Assembly (NCBI RefSeq): GCF_007197645.1
Contig: NZ_VKGK01000039.1
Span: forward strand, 1 to 47,054
DNA: 47,054 nucleotides
Direction: 5' to 3'
Source of the DNA: Shewanella hanedai
GTDB taxonomy: Bacteria; Pseudomonadota; Gammaproteobacteria; Enterobacterales; Shewanellaceae
The translations under genes and the position numbers were made by a program. This document shows, piece after piece, positions 8,235 through 15,666 of this stretch (its first letter is position 1; each line of letters begins with the position of its first letter). Below the pieces are notes generated by a model. It had not been told where the DNA came from, made no database searches, and saw only the letters and a list, made by a program, of their open reading frames with translations.

Positions 8235-8965
8235 TAGTGCGCTCGAGTTTCTGGAGGTGAAAATTTATAGCCCACTCCCCACACCGTTTTGACTAACTCA
8301 GCGGCTGGAGTGCAGTGAGATAATTTTGCGCGTAGGCGGTTAATATGACTATTAACGGTGTGCTCATACCCTGAGTAAGAGTAACCCCACACAGCTTCTA
8401 ATAACTGCAGTCGACTAAAGACTTGTTTAGGGTGTTTAGCCATAAAGAGTAGTAGGTCAAACTCCCTGGCAGTTAATGAAAGGAGGGTATCAAAGGCGAT
8501 AACTTCTCGGGTATCACAGTTGATTGTGATGCCATTAAAATCAAGTTGCTGCTCTTCCTGTTCAGTTTGATGTCCTCGCCTTAACAAGGCTTTGACTCTC
8601 GCTCTGAGCTCTAGCACGCTAAAAGGCTTTGTCAGATAGTCATCGGCACCAGATTCTAACCCTAGGACAATATCTGCTTCTGAATCCTTCGCAGTTAGCA
8701 TCATGCAAGGGATCTCTTTTCCTGCTTGGCGAAGCTGCTGACATAACATAATTCCATCTCCGTCGGGGAGTGATCGGTCTATTAGAATAAGGTCAAAACT
8801 CTTGAGATCTAAATGTTGATTTGCTTGTTTTATGGTTGCACATTGAATGACATCAAAATTGAGAGTGTTGAGATTAAGTTTAACTAAATTAGCGAGATCT
8901 GGTTCATCTTCAACCAGTAAAATCTTATGACTGTAGTGATTCTTCGCTGTACGTGTTCCATTCAT
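8234..8965 (-). CDS. OmpR/PhoB-family response regulator
   Basis: 243 residues. The receiver domain (~14-130) has acidic pocket E19-D20, phospho-acceptor D63 (LILIDRSLPDGDG), T91 and K112. A C-terminal winged-helix DNA-binding domain follows (~145-240, with LTAREFDLLLFMAKHPKQVFSR and VNSHINRLRAKL). All phosphotransfer residues are conserved. Proteins of this class bind tandem direct repeats about 11 bp apart, and TCACAA boxes spaced 22 and 11 bp apart lie upstream of the first gene of this operon, so autoregulation is likely. No good Shine-Dalgarno is free: the start lies 9 nt after a 10-bp hairpin. Overlaps the kinase gene by one base. Confidence 0.93.
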   Translation of the reverse strand: MNGTRTAKNHYSHKILLVEDEPDLANLVKLNLNTLNFDVIQCATIKQANQHLDLKSFDLILIDRSLPDGDGIMLCQQLRQAGKEIPCMMLTAKDSEADIVLGLESGADDYLTKPFSVLELRARVKALLRRGHQTEQEEQQLDFNGITINCDTREVIAFDTLLSLTAREFDLLLFMAKHPKQVFSRLQLLEAVWGYSYSGYEHTVNSHINRLRAKLSHCTPAAELVKTVWGVGYKFSPPETRAH

Positions 8966-8974
8966 CTTGAGTGT

Positions 8975-9011
8975 CTCGAAGCGGATCAGTAAACAATAGA
9001 CCCGCTTCGAG
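8975..9011 (-). promoter_or_regulatory. Intercistronic hairpin directly upstream of the response-regulator start
   Basis: CTCGAAGCGG and CCGCTTCGAG form a perfect 10-bp stem with a 17-nt loop between the second spondin gene and the regulator. It ends 9 nt before the ATG. In the direction of the operon no T run follows, so it is not a conventional terminator for this operon. In the opposite direction it is followed by TGTTTTTT. It may set different expression levels for exported proteins and regulators through mRNA processing or ribosome access. Confidence 0.6.
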
Positions 9012-9040
9012 TGTTTTTTATTTCACCAATAGATAAACTA

Positions 9041-9766
9041 CTATTGAGTTCGTTCTATCTTGATAGTTAGCACTGGGTTATCGAAACGATGAGAGGCTGA
9101 TAGTACAGAATCCGTAAGACCGTCATCTTGGCTTATTACACCTGGATGAGCGTGAACTCTATCGACATCATCACGCAGTGCATTAAAGCCTTCACCGCCA
9201 TCAGCAGGGCCAGGAAGGCTACCTTTAGCTTCTGAGTTCGCTTCGGTACCAGCATCATAAGCAATTGACCTAAAACTCATCATTTGATTCACTGTTAACG
9301 CATCTAACGAAAAGTCATTGAGACCAGCAAAAGCATCATTGGTGTTGACTAGCATTGTGAGTATCGACACTGAGTCGACATCATCAGGCGCCAAACTCAG
9401 TTCAATACTTTCAGACATACCAGGCATTAAGATCCCTTGTCCAACGGTGACGCTACCGACATCATCCATTGATGAGAACATTGAACCATCTCCAGATTCT
9501 GCCAAGGTTTCTAACGCTAAACTTGCCGGAGCACCGACCTGCCAAGCAGAAATGTCATCATGAGCCACAAGGGTAATGGGTGACATCGGTTGATTTGCCG
9601 TTAAGTTTGTCACGGTCACTGTGTAAACTTGGTTTACGACAGGTGGCGTGGGAGGCACTACCTCAGGTTTATTATCATTATCAGAACAGGCCGTTAGGAG
9701 TAAGCTTGCTGTGATCGCTGATGCGAGGACTAGTTTATTTCGGGCTAATGTTTTGAATGTATTCAT
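9041..9766 (-). CDS. Spondin_N-domain lipoprotein
   Basis: 241 residues from the ATG at 9766, chosen because AGGGG lies 7 bases upstream and because it opens directly into a signal sequence; an in-frame earlier start would overlap the preceding gene. The signal ends in a lipobox (LLLTAC, Cys27), and Ser at +2 suggests outer-membrane sorting. After a short Pro-rich linker the Spondin_N-like fold begins: TVTVTNLTANQPMSPITLVAHD, then TNDAFAGL, AYDAGTEAN, VHAHPGV and a final DNPVLTIKIE strand. The same signatures occur in the upstream gene, so they are paralogues in tandem. Function unknown; extracellular spondin domains are usually adhesive or metal-binding. Second gene of the operon, 10 bp after the first. 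Confidence 0.8.
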   Translation of the reverse strand: MNTFKTLARNKLVLASAITASLLLTACSDNDNKPEVVPPTPPVVNQVYTVTVTNLTANQPMSPITLVAHDDISAWQVGAPASLALETLAESGDGSMFSSMDDVGSVTVGQGILMPGMSESIELSLAPDDVDSVSILTMLVNTNDAFAGLNDFSLDALTVNQMMSFRSIAYDAGTEANSEAKGSLPGPADGGEGFNALRDDVDRVHAHPGVISQDDGLTDSVLSASHRFDNPVLTIKIERTQ

Positions 9767-9776
9767 CTTGATGCCC

Positions 9777-10478
9777 CTATTTAACTTCGACAACGACTCT
9801 GGCTACTGGGTTGAGCCATCTATGAATACGGCTATCGAGATCACTGTTTCCACCTGCGTTATCAGTGTCGCCTAATACGCCTGGGTGGATGTGTACCTTA
9901 TCGTTACCGCTAGTGTCACTCACGCCAGTGCCATTAGCACCACCATCCATACCAGGCGCCGCAGGTATGCCTGGGCTACCCGGCATACCACCACCATTGA
10001 TGATTTCATCATTGGCTTCAGTTCCGGCATCATAGGCATTCACATTGATGGTATAGGTGCCTGGTGTTGTAGGGATCTCCCAAGCATCAAGTCCAATGAA
10101 AGCATCATTTGTTGGTAACACCATCGCGACAATAGATAAGTGTGTCATGGTTTGAGTGTCTAGCATGATGCTATCAACCTTTTTTCCTGCCGCTAGAAGT
10201 CCTTCTGCAGGATTACCAACGACGAGCTCATTATTCCCCGTTGCTGCAGACATAAGGTCTGCAATGTTGCCGCCTTCTGCCATTTTTTGTAATGCGGGAG
10301 TAGCCATCTCTCCGGCTTGAAATTGGTGACTCATGTTGTCATGAGCAGTGATAAGAATTGGAGTAAAGTGGTTACCGTGAGTTAGGTTCGTGATGCTAAT
10401 TTCAAGTTCAGCTGCCATTGTTGGTGCGATCATCAAGCCATTTAGTACTAAAATCATGCTTACTTTGTTCAGGTTCAT
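9777..10478 (-). CDS. Secreted Spondin_N-domain protein
   Basis: 233 residues. A Sec signal peptide (1-23, ending MAA before ELEISIT) precedes a Spondin_N-like domain with LEISITNLTHGNHFTPILITAHD, TNDAFIGL (~123-130), AYDAGTEAND (~148-157), VHIHPGV (~195-201) and the terminal NPVARVVVEVK strand. A Gly/Pro-rich insert (~161-182, containing MPGSPGIPAAPGMDGG) distinguishes it from its lipoprotein paralogue. With no lipobox it should be soluble in the periplasm or exported further. It is the first gene of a four-gene operon with a lipoprotein paralogue, a response regulator and a histidine kinase. Its Shine-Dalgarno (GGAGAG) is the 3' arm of a 9-bp leader hairpin. The biochemical role is unknown. 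Confidence 0.8.
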   Translation of the reverse strand: MNLNKVSMILVLNGLMIAPTMAAELEISITNLTHGNHFTPILITAHDNMSHQFQAGEMATPALQKMAEGGNIADLMSAATGNNELVVGNPAEGLLAAGKKVDSIMLDTQTMTHLSIVAMVLPTNDAFIGLDAWEIPTTPGTYTINVNAYDAGTEANDEIINGGGMPGSPGIPAAPGMDGGANGTGVSDTSGNDKVHIHPGVLGDTDNAGGNSDLDSRIHRWLNPVARVVVEVK

Positions 10479-10483
10479 TATCT

Positions 10484-10518
10484 CTCTCCATATTTATGTA
10501 TAGCTTAAGTATGGAGAG
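10484..10518 (-). promoter_or_regulatory. Leader hairpin that pairs the Shine-Dalgarno of the spondin operon
   Basis: In the minus-strand mRNA CUCUCCAUA (from 10518-10510) is perfectly complementary to UAUGGAGAG (10492-10484), with a 17-nt AU-rich loop. The second arm contains the GGAGAG ribosome binding site, 5 nt before the start at 10478. Folding would mask the site, a geometry seen in RNA thermometers and small-RNA-controlled leaders. Confidence 0.6.
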
Positions 10519-10546
10519 GCGAGATCACTAGGGTATCTCGTATTCA

Positions 10547-10585
10547 TCACAAGTTTCGATTAAAAGTATCACAAAAGTTTCACAA
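10547..10585. promoter_or_regulatory. TCACAA repeats on an 11-bp register, probable OmpR-family operator
   Basis: TCACAA occurs at 10547, 10569 and 10580, that is, at offsets of 22 and 11 bp on the same strand. OmpR/PhoB-type regulators bind direct repeats about one helical turn (10-11 bp) apart, and such a regulator is encoded in this operon. On the minus strand the box nearest the gene (TTGTGA, 10552-10547) could double as a -35 element, with a poor TAGTGA -10 16 bp downstream, as expected for an activator-dependent promoter. Confidence 0.55.
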
Positions 10586-10818
10586 GGCATGTAGGGTGGG
10601 ATATTGAAGTATAAGTAGAGCCGATGTTAATTCTTATAGATGGTTTTGTGTGCTAAATAAACGTTAGCTTGCACACTATTGACTACTTTAGCAACGAGTA
10701 AACTTAAACGAGTATTATCCCACTTCCAAATGCGTTACTTTGCACGGCGAAGTTATAGTTCTAGCTGGTTTTGTTTTGAACTGATGTTGATTTTAATGAA
10801 TAGTCGCTGCGAGATAAA

Positions 10819-13431
10819 ATGCATATAGGCAAAAAATTAATCGTTTTTGTTGTTGGTTGCTGCCTTCCGGCGGTCTTTGCCGTTTCCTATTGTTTAAGTA
10901 TGTGGTTTGAGCATCGAGTCGATAACTTAAGAAAGGATACAGTTAACGCTGAATTAATGACGATCACTGCACAACTGAACAGTGATATTAAACAATTAAT
11001 GCTTTTGGCTGATGTTTATGCTGTGCCGATAGCAGATCTTAGTCCAACTTCCAGACTGGCTTTCGATGAGGCATGGCGTAACAGTGCCCTTTCAGAAAAT
11101 TTTAGTTTGTTTTACCTCAATCAGGGGAAGTTAGAGCCCTTTTCCTCGTTATATAAGGATGTACTCTCCTTCGAACTTGATAAGCTACCTAAGGCGTTAT
11201 TGACCAGTTCTGAAGCTAGAAGCGGGTTATATATTGAAGGTGAGAGTGGCTTTATTGTTAGCCTAGTGCCGGTCACAGAGCAAAAGTCAGTACTCATTGT
11301 GAGAGAGCTGACAGAGAATGTATTGTCAGGTTATGGGCTAAATGGCTTTATTCAGAAAATCCATTTCACATCGGGGCCAGCAGATGAGCATTACATCATC
11401 GACGGAACGACTTATATCGTCGATCTTGATGTGACGAGTTTATTTCCTCAGCAGCAATCTCACCTTGAAGTTCATTTTTCCACAGAGATGTTTAATAAGG
11501 TATGGCATAAGTACGATTTGGTGCCATTCGCTATCGTTGGTTTAGGCATACTTATACTGATCATTGGCTATATCTGGCTCAAGCTAAGCCTCATTCGTCC
11601 CTTCCACTGTTTGATGGCACAATTGGCCGACATCGATCCTAATGCTCAAAGTTATAAGCCGATAGCCGGATCTGGCTGTTCAGAATTGGTGGTGATGGCA
11701 GATCAGGTTAATACCTTATTGGAACGTATTTTTCAGCAAAAAGAACGTACTAAAGTCACTTTAGAATCGATTGCTGAAGCGGTGATTTTAACGGATACCC
11801 TTGCTAAGGTGGTTTATCTGAATCCGCAAGCAGAGCGTATGTTGAATACAAAAAGCTGTGGTGCGGTAGGCACTTCGATAGATTCAGTACTTAAAGCTGA
11901 TACGAGTATCAAGAGTGCACTCTTTAGCGTGATGGGGAGTCAAGGACTGCAAACAGTGTTGAATAAACATATGTTCAAGACTGAGAATGCTAGGGTTATG
12001 GAGCGGAGTATTAGTCACTTGCTTAATCATAAGCAAGAGGTGATTGGTTCGGTTATCGTACTCAGGGATATAACCGAAGAGGAGAAGTTAAAGCGACAAC
12101 TTAGGCTGAGAGCTAATTTTGATCCCATTACCTCCTTGCTAAATCGCAGGGCATTCGAAGAAAAACTAGCGAGTTTTGGCCAGAATTCTCAGTCTCTTGC
12201 TATCTGTTATTTCGATCTTGAGCAATTTAAGTTGATCAATGATTCATGTGGCCACAGCGCTGGCGATAAAATGTTGGCGATGGTGGCTAAGGCGATTCAG
12301 TCTTGTCTTAATCAAGAGGATTTGTTGGCGAGATTAGGGGGAGATGAATTTGGTTTGGCGATTAGAGATCTAAGTGCCGTTGAGACTGTTCAAATTGTAA
12401 AACGTGTGATCTCCAGTGTGTCACTGCAAGTTTTGCATCACAACGGTTGCAACTACCGCGTTGGCATTAGTGCCGGAATAGCGATTGCGCGCGCCCCTTA
12501 TATTGTGTCTAAAGAGTTAGTTAAAGATGCTGATATTGCGTGTTTAGCGGCAAAGCGTAAAGGCAGTAATCAAATTCACTTTTACGATGATAAAGATAAG
12601 GAGTCTCTTTACCAACGCAATGCCCCTATGTGGGCAGTTAGGATTAGCCAAGCCATTGAACATAACGAGTTACTACTCTACTACCAAGAGATTAAAGGAA
12701 TGGGGGACGGAGTCAGTCGACAACGTATGGAGATCTTGCTGCGAGTACAAGAGCCGAATGGTCGCATTTTAGCGCCTGCGCAATTCATCGAAGCCGCTGA
12801 ACGATTTAAGCTGATGAATGATGTCGACAAAGAGGTGATCCGTAAAGCATTCCTGTGGTTATCTCTTAATGAGGATATTTGGGACGACCACTGTATTTCG
12901 ATCAACCTTTCTGGTAACAGTTTGGGGGCTGAAGGCATGGTTGAGTATATCGCAGAGCAAGTTCAGCGCTTCGAGATCCCGAGTCAGTGTATCTGTTTTG
13001 AAATTACTGAAACCAGTGCTATCCAGAATCGCAACCGTGCCTTAGATATGATCAACCACTTACGAAAGCTCGGATTTTCATTTGCACTAGATGATTTCGG
13101 TAGTGGTTTTGCTTCTTATGGTTATTTAAAAGAGTTGCCCGTTGATTATGTGAAGATAGATGGCTGTTTTGTGAAAAACCTAGCCACCAATGCCAAGGAC
13201 TTTGCCATTGTAAAATCGATTCATGATGTTTGTGGAGTGATGGGGATAGAGACAGTTGCAGAATTTGTAGAAAATCAAGATATTATCGATAAGCTAGAGA
13301 CGATTGGTATAAACTATGCGCAAGGATATGCGATAGGTCGACCTAAGCCATTAAATAGTTATATCAGCAGCAGGCCTCGTCAAATTGAGCCTGATAAACT
13401 ACTATCTAAAGTTGAGCGTTTGAGTGCGTAG
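10819..13431 (+). CDS. Membrane-bound PAS-GGDEF-EAL c-di-GMP turnover protein
   Basis: 870 residues. Transmembrane helix 1 (~5-28), periplasmic sensor region (~30-232), helix 2 (~235-256), HAMP-like segment (~257-306), PAS (~312-420), GGDEF (~432-590) and EAL (~605-860). The cyclase signature GGDEF (507-511) is intact and so is FDLEQFKLINDSCGH. The inhibitory RxxD site before it reads NQED, so product inhibition through it is probably lost. The phosphodiesterase motif reads MEIL (637-640), keeping Glu638. Other EAL residues are present: INLSGNS, EITET, ALDDFGSGFASYGYL, VKIDG, AEFVE and QGYAIGRP. It may therefore be bifunctional, or one domain may be regulatory. Divergent from the spondin/two-component operon, sharing a 340-bp regulatory gap, which suggests a common surface programme. 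No strong promoter is seen. Confidence 0.9.
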   Translation: MHIGKKLIVFVVGCCLPAVFAVSYCLSMWFEHRVDNLRKDTVNAELMTITAQLNSDIKQLMLLADVYAVPIADLSPTSRLAFDEAWRNSALSENFSLFYLNQGKLEPFSSLYKDVLSFELDKLPKALLTSSEARSGLYIEGESGFIVSLVPVTEQKSVLIVRELTENVLSGYGLNGFIQKIHFTSGPADEHYIIDGTTYIVDLDVTSLFPQQQSHLEVHFSTEMFNKVWHKYDLVPFAIVGLGILILIIGYIWLKLSLIRPFHCLMAQLADIDPNAQSYKPIAGSGCSELVVMADQVNTLLERIFQQKERTKVTLESIAEAVILTDTLAKVVYLNPQAERMLNTKSCGAVGTSIDSVLKADTSIKSALFSVMGSQGLQTVLNKHMFKTENARVMERSISHLLNHKQEVIGSVIVLRDITEEEKLKRQLRLRANFDPITSLLNRRAFEEKLASFGQNSQSLAICYFDLEQFKLINDSCGHSAGDKMLAMVAKAIQSCLNQEDLLARLGGDEFGLAIRDLSAVETVQIVKRVISSVSLQVLHHNGCNYRVGISAGIAIARAPYIVSKELVKDADIACLAAKRKGSNQIHFYDDKDKESLYQRNAPMWAVRISQAIEHNELLLYYQEIKGMGDGVSRQRMEILLRVQEPNGRILAPAQFIEAAERFKLMNDVDKEVIRKAFLWLSLNEDIWDDHCISINLSGNSLGAEGMVEYIAEQVQRFEIPSQCICFEITETSAIQNRNRALDMINHLRKLGFSFALDDFGSGFASYGYLKELPVDYVKIDGCFVKNLATNAKDFAIVKSIHDVCGVMGIETVAEFVENQDIIDKLETIGINYAQGYAIGRPKPLNSYISSRPRQIEPDKLLSKVERLSA

Positions 13432-13500
13432 GCGTTATAAATTAAGTTATTAAATCGATGTAAATAGCTAATTCAAATGGATATTATTCAAGGAATGAAT

Positions 13501-13754
13501 ATGGATGGATTAACTGGTAAAGTTATTATTATCACTGGAGCCTCAGAAGGAATTGGCCGTGCACTGGCGCTCTATATGACACCTCTTGGGTGTAAGTTGG
13601 TGTTGAGCGTGAGAAATGAGTCTAGACTACTATCTCTGGCCGTAATAGGATGATGATCACTTCATTAAGAGGAAAACTAGGCTGTTTTGTAAAACTAATT
13701 GCGCCAGGTATTATCGATAAAATAGCCCGAAAAACGATAGCTTCAGGCTACTAA
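13501..13754 (+). pseudogene. Short-chain dehydrogenase remnant with a large internal deletion
   Basis: From an ATG at 13501, with AAGGA 6 bases upstream, the frame encodes MDGLTGKVIIITGASEGIGR, the Rossmann NAD(P)-binding start of an SDR (TGxxxGIG). It runs to LSVRNESRLLSLAVIG before a TGA at 13651-13653. In another frame, 13662-13754 encodes SLRGKLGCFVKLIAPGIIDK and IARKTIASGY followed by TAA, which looks like the natural C-terminus of the same kind of enzyme. The catalytic Ser, Tyr and Lys and roughly 180-200 middle codons are missing. The two ends are joined out of frame, so this is a decayed gene. Confidence 0.8.
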
Positions 13755-13777
13755 TCTATTTATTGGGTATCGCCCAG

Positions 13778-13999
13778 TTATACTTTATTTAAATGCTGAA
13801 CAATGGCCTGCTCTGCATCAGATTGGTTAGCTTTGTTCGATGTAGGCATAACTGCTGCTGTTGGAGTTAGCCCTGTTGCTTCCTCTGCTATATGTAACCA
13901 ATCAGGGTGCCAGTAGAATGAAGACCCCGACATGGTGTCCCAGTTATGAACTCCAGCCGCTTCCCCTTGATAGATAAGATCACCAATTGAATATTTCAT
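13778..13999 (-). CDS. Small conserved-looking protein of unknown function
   Basis: 73 residues from ATG 13999, which has AGGAG 5 bases upstream; a GTG two codons earlier is less likely. The sequence is acidic to neutral with no signal peptide or membrane helix. It opens MKYSIGDLIYQGEAAGVHNW and has an aromatic segment SSFYWHPDWLHIAEEATGL, then a low-complexity linker and an amphipathic C-terminal helix (SDAEQAIVQHLNKV). I do not recognise a family. The good ribosome binding site and non-random composition favour a real gene. It lies between the SDR remnant and purD with no evident partner. Confidence 0.65.
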   Translation of the reverse strand: MKYSIGDLIYQGEAAGVHNWDTMSGSSFYWHPDWLHIAEEATGLTPTAAVMPTSNKANQSDAEQAIVQHLNKV

Positions 14000-14153
14000 T
14001 ATCACTCCTAATGCTTTAAATCATCGTAAGATACTGCGCTTCATTGGCATTAAATAGTGTGATGTGAGTCATGTTTTGTTTGTTGGAAACCACGAGTGCT
14101 GGTGTTTAGCATACGAGGCAATTTAGGCGGTATAAGTAACAAGTTTCAGGTAT

Positions 14154-14175
14154 AAAAAAACCGGTTCAAAACCGG
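14154..14175 (-). terminator. Terminator of the purH-purD unit
   Basis: On the minus strand CCGGTT-TTG-AACCGG is followed by seven T residues, 21 bases after the purD stop. Confidence 0.9.
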
Positions 14176-14195
14176 CTTTTAATTAAAGGGATAAA

Positions 14196-15488
14196 TTAAC
14201 TTTCCCGAGAAATGGCTCGATAGGCAATATCGGTACGAAAGTACACATCGTCCCAATGAATTTTATCTACCAATTGATAAGCGGATTGCTGAGCTTCTGT
14301 GACAGTATTGCCAAGTGCAGTTGCGCATAAAACACGACCACCGTTAGTAACTACACGGCCATCTATCATACTAGTTCCCGCATGAAACACTTTAGCGTCA
14401 TTGTTGCCGAGATCTAGGCCAAGGATAACATCATGCTTGCGATAGGCTTCTGGATAACCACCTGCTGCGAGCACAACACCCACTGCTGCACGGCTATCGA
14501 ATTCAGCTGTGACTTTATCTAACTCGCCACGAGTCGCTGCCAAGCATAACTCGACGATGTCTGACTGTAGACGCATCATAATAGGTTGAGTTTCAGGGTC
14601 ACCGAAGCGGCAGTTATACTCTAGTACCTTAGCGCTACCATCTGGCGAAATCATTAAACCCGCGTATAGGAAACCGGTATAGACATTGCCTTCAGCTGCC
14701 ATGCCATCAACGGTAGGACGAATAACATGATTGATTGTCCAGTCATGCACAGCCTGTGTAACCACTGGTGCTGGTGAGTAAGCACCCATACCACCTGTAT
14801 TAGGGCCATTATCGCCATTATCACGCGCTTTATGATCTTGGCTGGTGGCCATCGCGAGAATGTTTTTACCGTCGACCATAACGATAAAGCTGGCTTCTTC
14901 ACCTTTTAGAAACTCTTCGATAACGACGCGAGATCCCGCCTCACCAAATTTATTTCCAGACAACATGTCATCGATAGCTGCATCGGCTTGGAGTTGGTCT
15001 TCTGCGATGATGACACCTTTACCTGCCGCTAAACCATCAGCTTTAATCACAATAGGGAAGCCTGTGGTAGCAGTCACTTCAGTAACGTAAGCTTTAGCTG
15101 GAGCAATGTCAGTAAAATTTGAGTAGGCGGCAGTTGGAATATTATGACGAGCCAAGAAGTCTTTAGTGAAAGCTTTAGATGATTCTAATTGAGCTGCACC
15201 TTGGGTAGGACCAAAAATAGGTAAACCCGCAGCATTGAATGCATCCACAACTCCTAGTGCCAATGGTACTTCAGGCCCTACAATTGTGATCTCGATATTA
15301 GACTCGCGCGCAAAAGCAACGAGTGAGCTGATATCTTCTACATTAATAGCCACATTCTCTAACTTTGGCTCTAATGAAGTGCCAGCATTGCCTGGTGCTA
15401 CAAAGACGGTTTCGACTTGTGCTGATTGCGCCGCTTTCCATGCCAAAGCATGTTCACGACCACCACCACCAATAATAAGTACGTTCAT
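14196..15488 (-). CDS. purD: Phosphoribosylamine-glycine ligase (GAR synthetase)
   Basis: Catalyses ATP-dependent joining of glycine to 5-phosphoribosylamine, the second step of de novo purine synthesis, in the cytosol. 430 residues from ATG 15488, which has AAGGA 7 bases upstream; an upstream in-frame ATG would add six residues and lacks a site. Domains: N-terminal MNVLIIGGGGREHALAWKAA (~1-100), ATP-grasp core with KADGLAAGKGV and EEFLKGEEASFIV (~105-320), NTGGMGAYSPAP, and LEYNCRFGDPETQPIM with the metal-binding Glu/Asn. Length matches E. coli PurD (429). It follows purH on the same strand across a 178-bp gap containing a hairpin, a common purHD arrangement. Confidence 0.97.
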   Translation of the reverse strand: MNVLIIGGGGREHALAWKAAQSAQVETVFVAPGNAGTSLEPKLENVAINVEDISSLVAFARESNIEITIVGPEVPLALGVVDAFNAAGLPIFGPTQGAAQLESSKAFTKDFLARHNIPTAAYSNFTDIAPAKAYVTEVTATTGFPIVIKADGLAAGKGVIIAEDQLQADAAIDDMLSGNKFGEAGSRVVIEEFLKGEEASFIVMVDGKNILAMATSQDHKARDNGDNGPNTGGMGAYSPAPVVTQAVHDWTINHVIRPTVDGMAAEGNVYTGFLYAGLMISPDGSAKVLEYNCRFGDPETQPIMMRLQSDIVELCLAATRGELDKVTAEFDSRAAVGVVLAAGGYPEAYRKHDVILGLDLGNNDAKVFHAGTSMIDGRVVTNGGRVLCATALGNTVTEAQQSAYQLVDKIHWDDVYFRTDIAYRAISRES

Positions 15489-15624
15489 TTTTTTATCCTT
15501 TATCACTGCTTCATCGCTCCTTGAACAGCATCAAACATACTCATGTATTGGCATACACTGCGTGTGTTTTCTTTGTTCAATAAACGATGACTTTGCGCTA
15601 ACCCATAAAAATTAATCTTATTAA

Positions 15625-15660
15625 TGCGCGAATTAAGTCGTTTATAGCTTAAGTCGCGCA
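15625..15660 (-). promoter_or_regulatory. Hairpin between purH and purD
   Basis: TGCGCGA/TCGCGCA (7 bp) plus an inner TTAAG/CTTAA (5 bp, after one mismatch) form a long stem with a 10-nt loop. It starts six bases after the purH stop. In the direction of transcription it is followed by an AT-rich stretch with a TTTTT run 13-17 bases later, so it may be a weak terminator or an mRNA-stabilising end that lowers purD relative to purH. Confidence 0.6.
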
Positions 15661-15666
15661 AATCGA

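Noticed and set aside
10519..10540. CGAGA/TCTCG inverted repeat upstream of the spondin operon
   Set aside because: Five-base arms with an 11-base gap are too short to call without conservation data.
15489..15624. A gene between purH and purD
   Set aside because: No frame with a ribosome site and coding character; the gap is explained by the hairpin and the purD leader.
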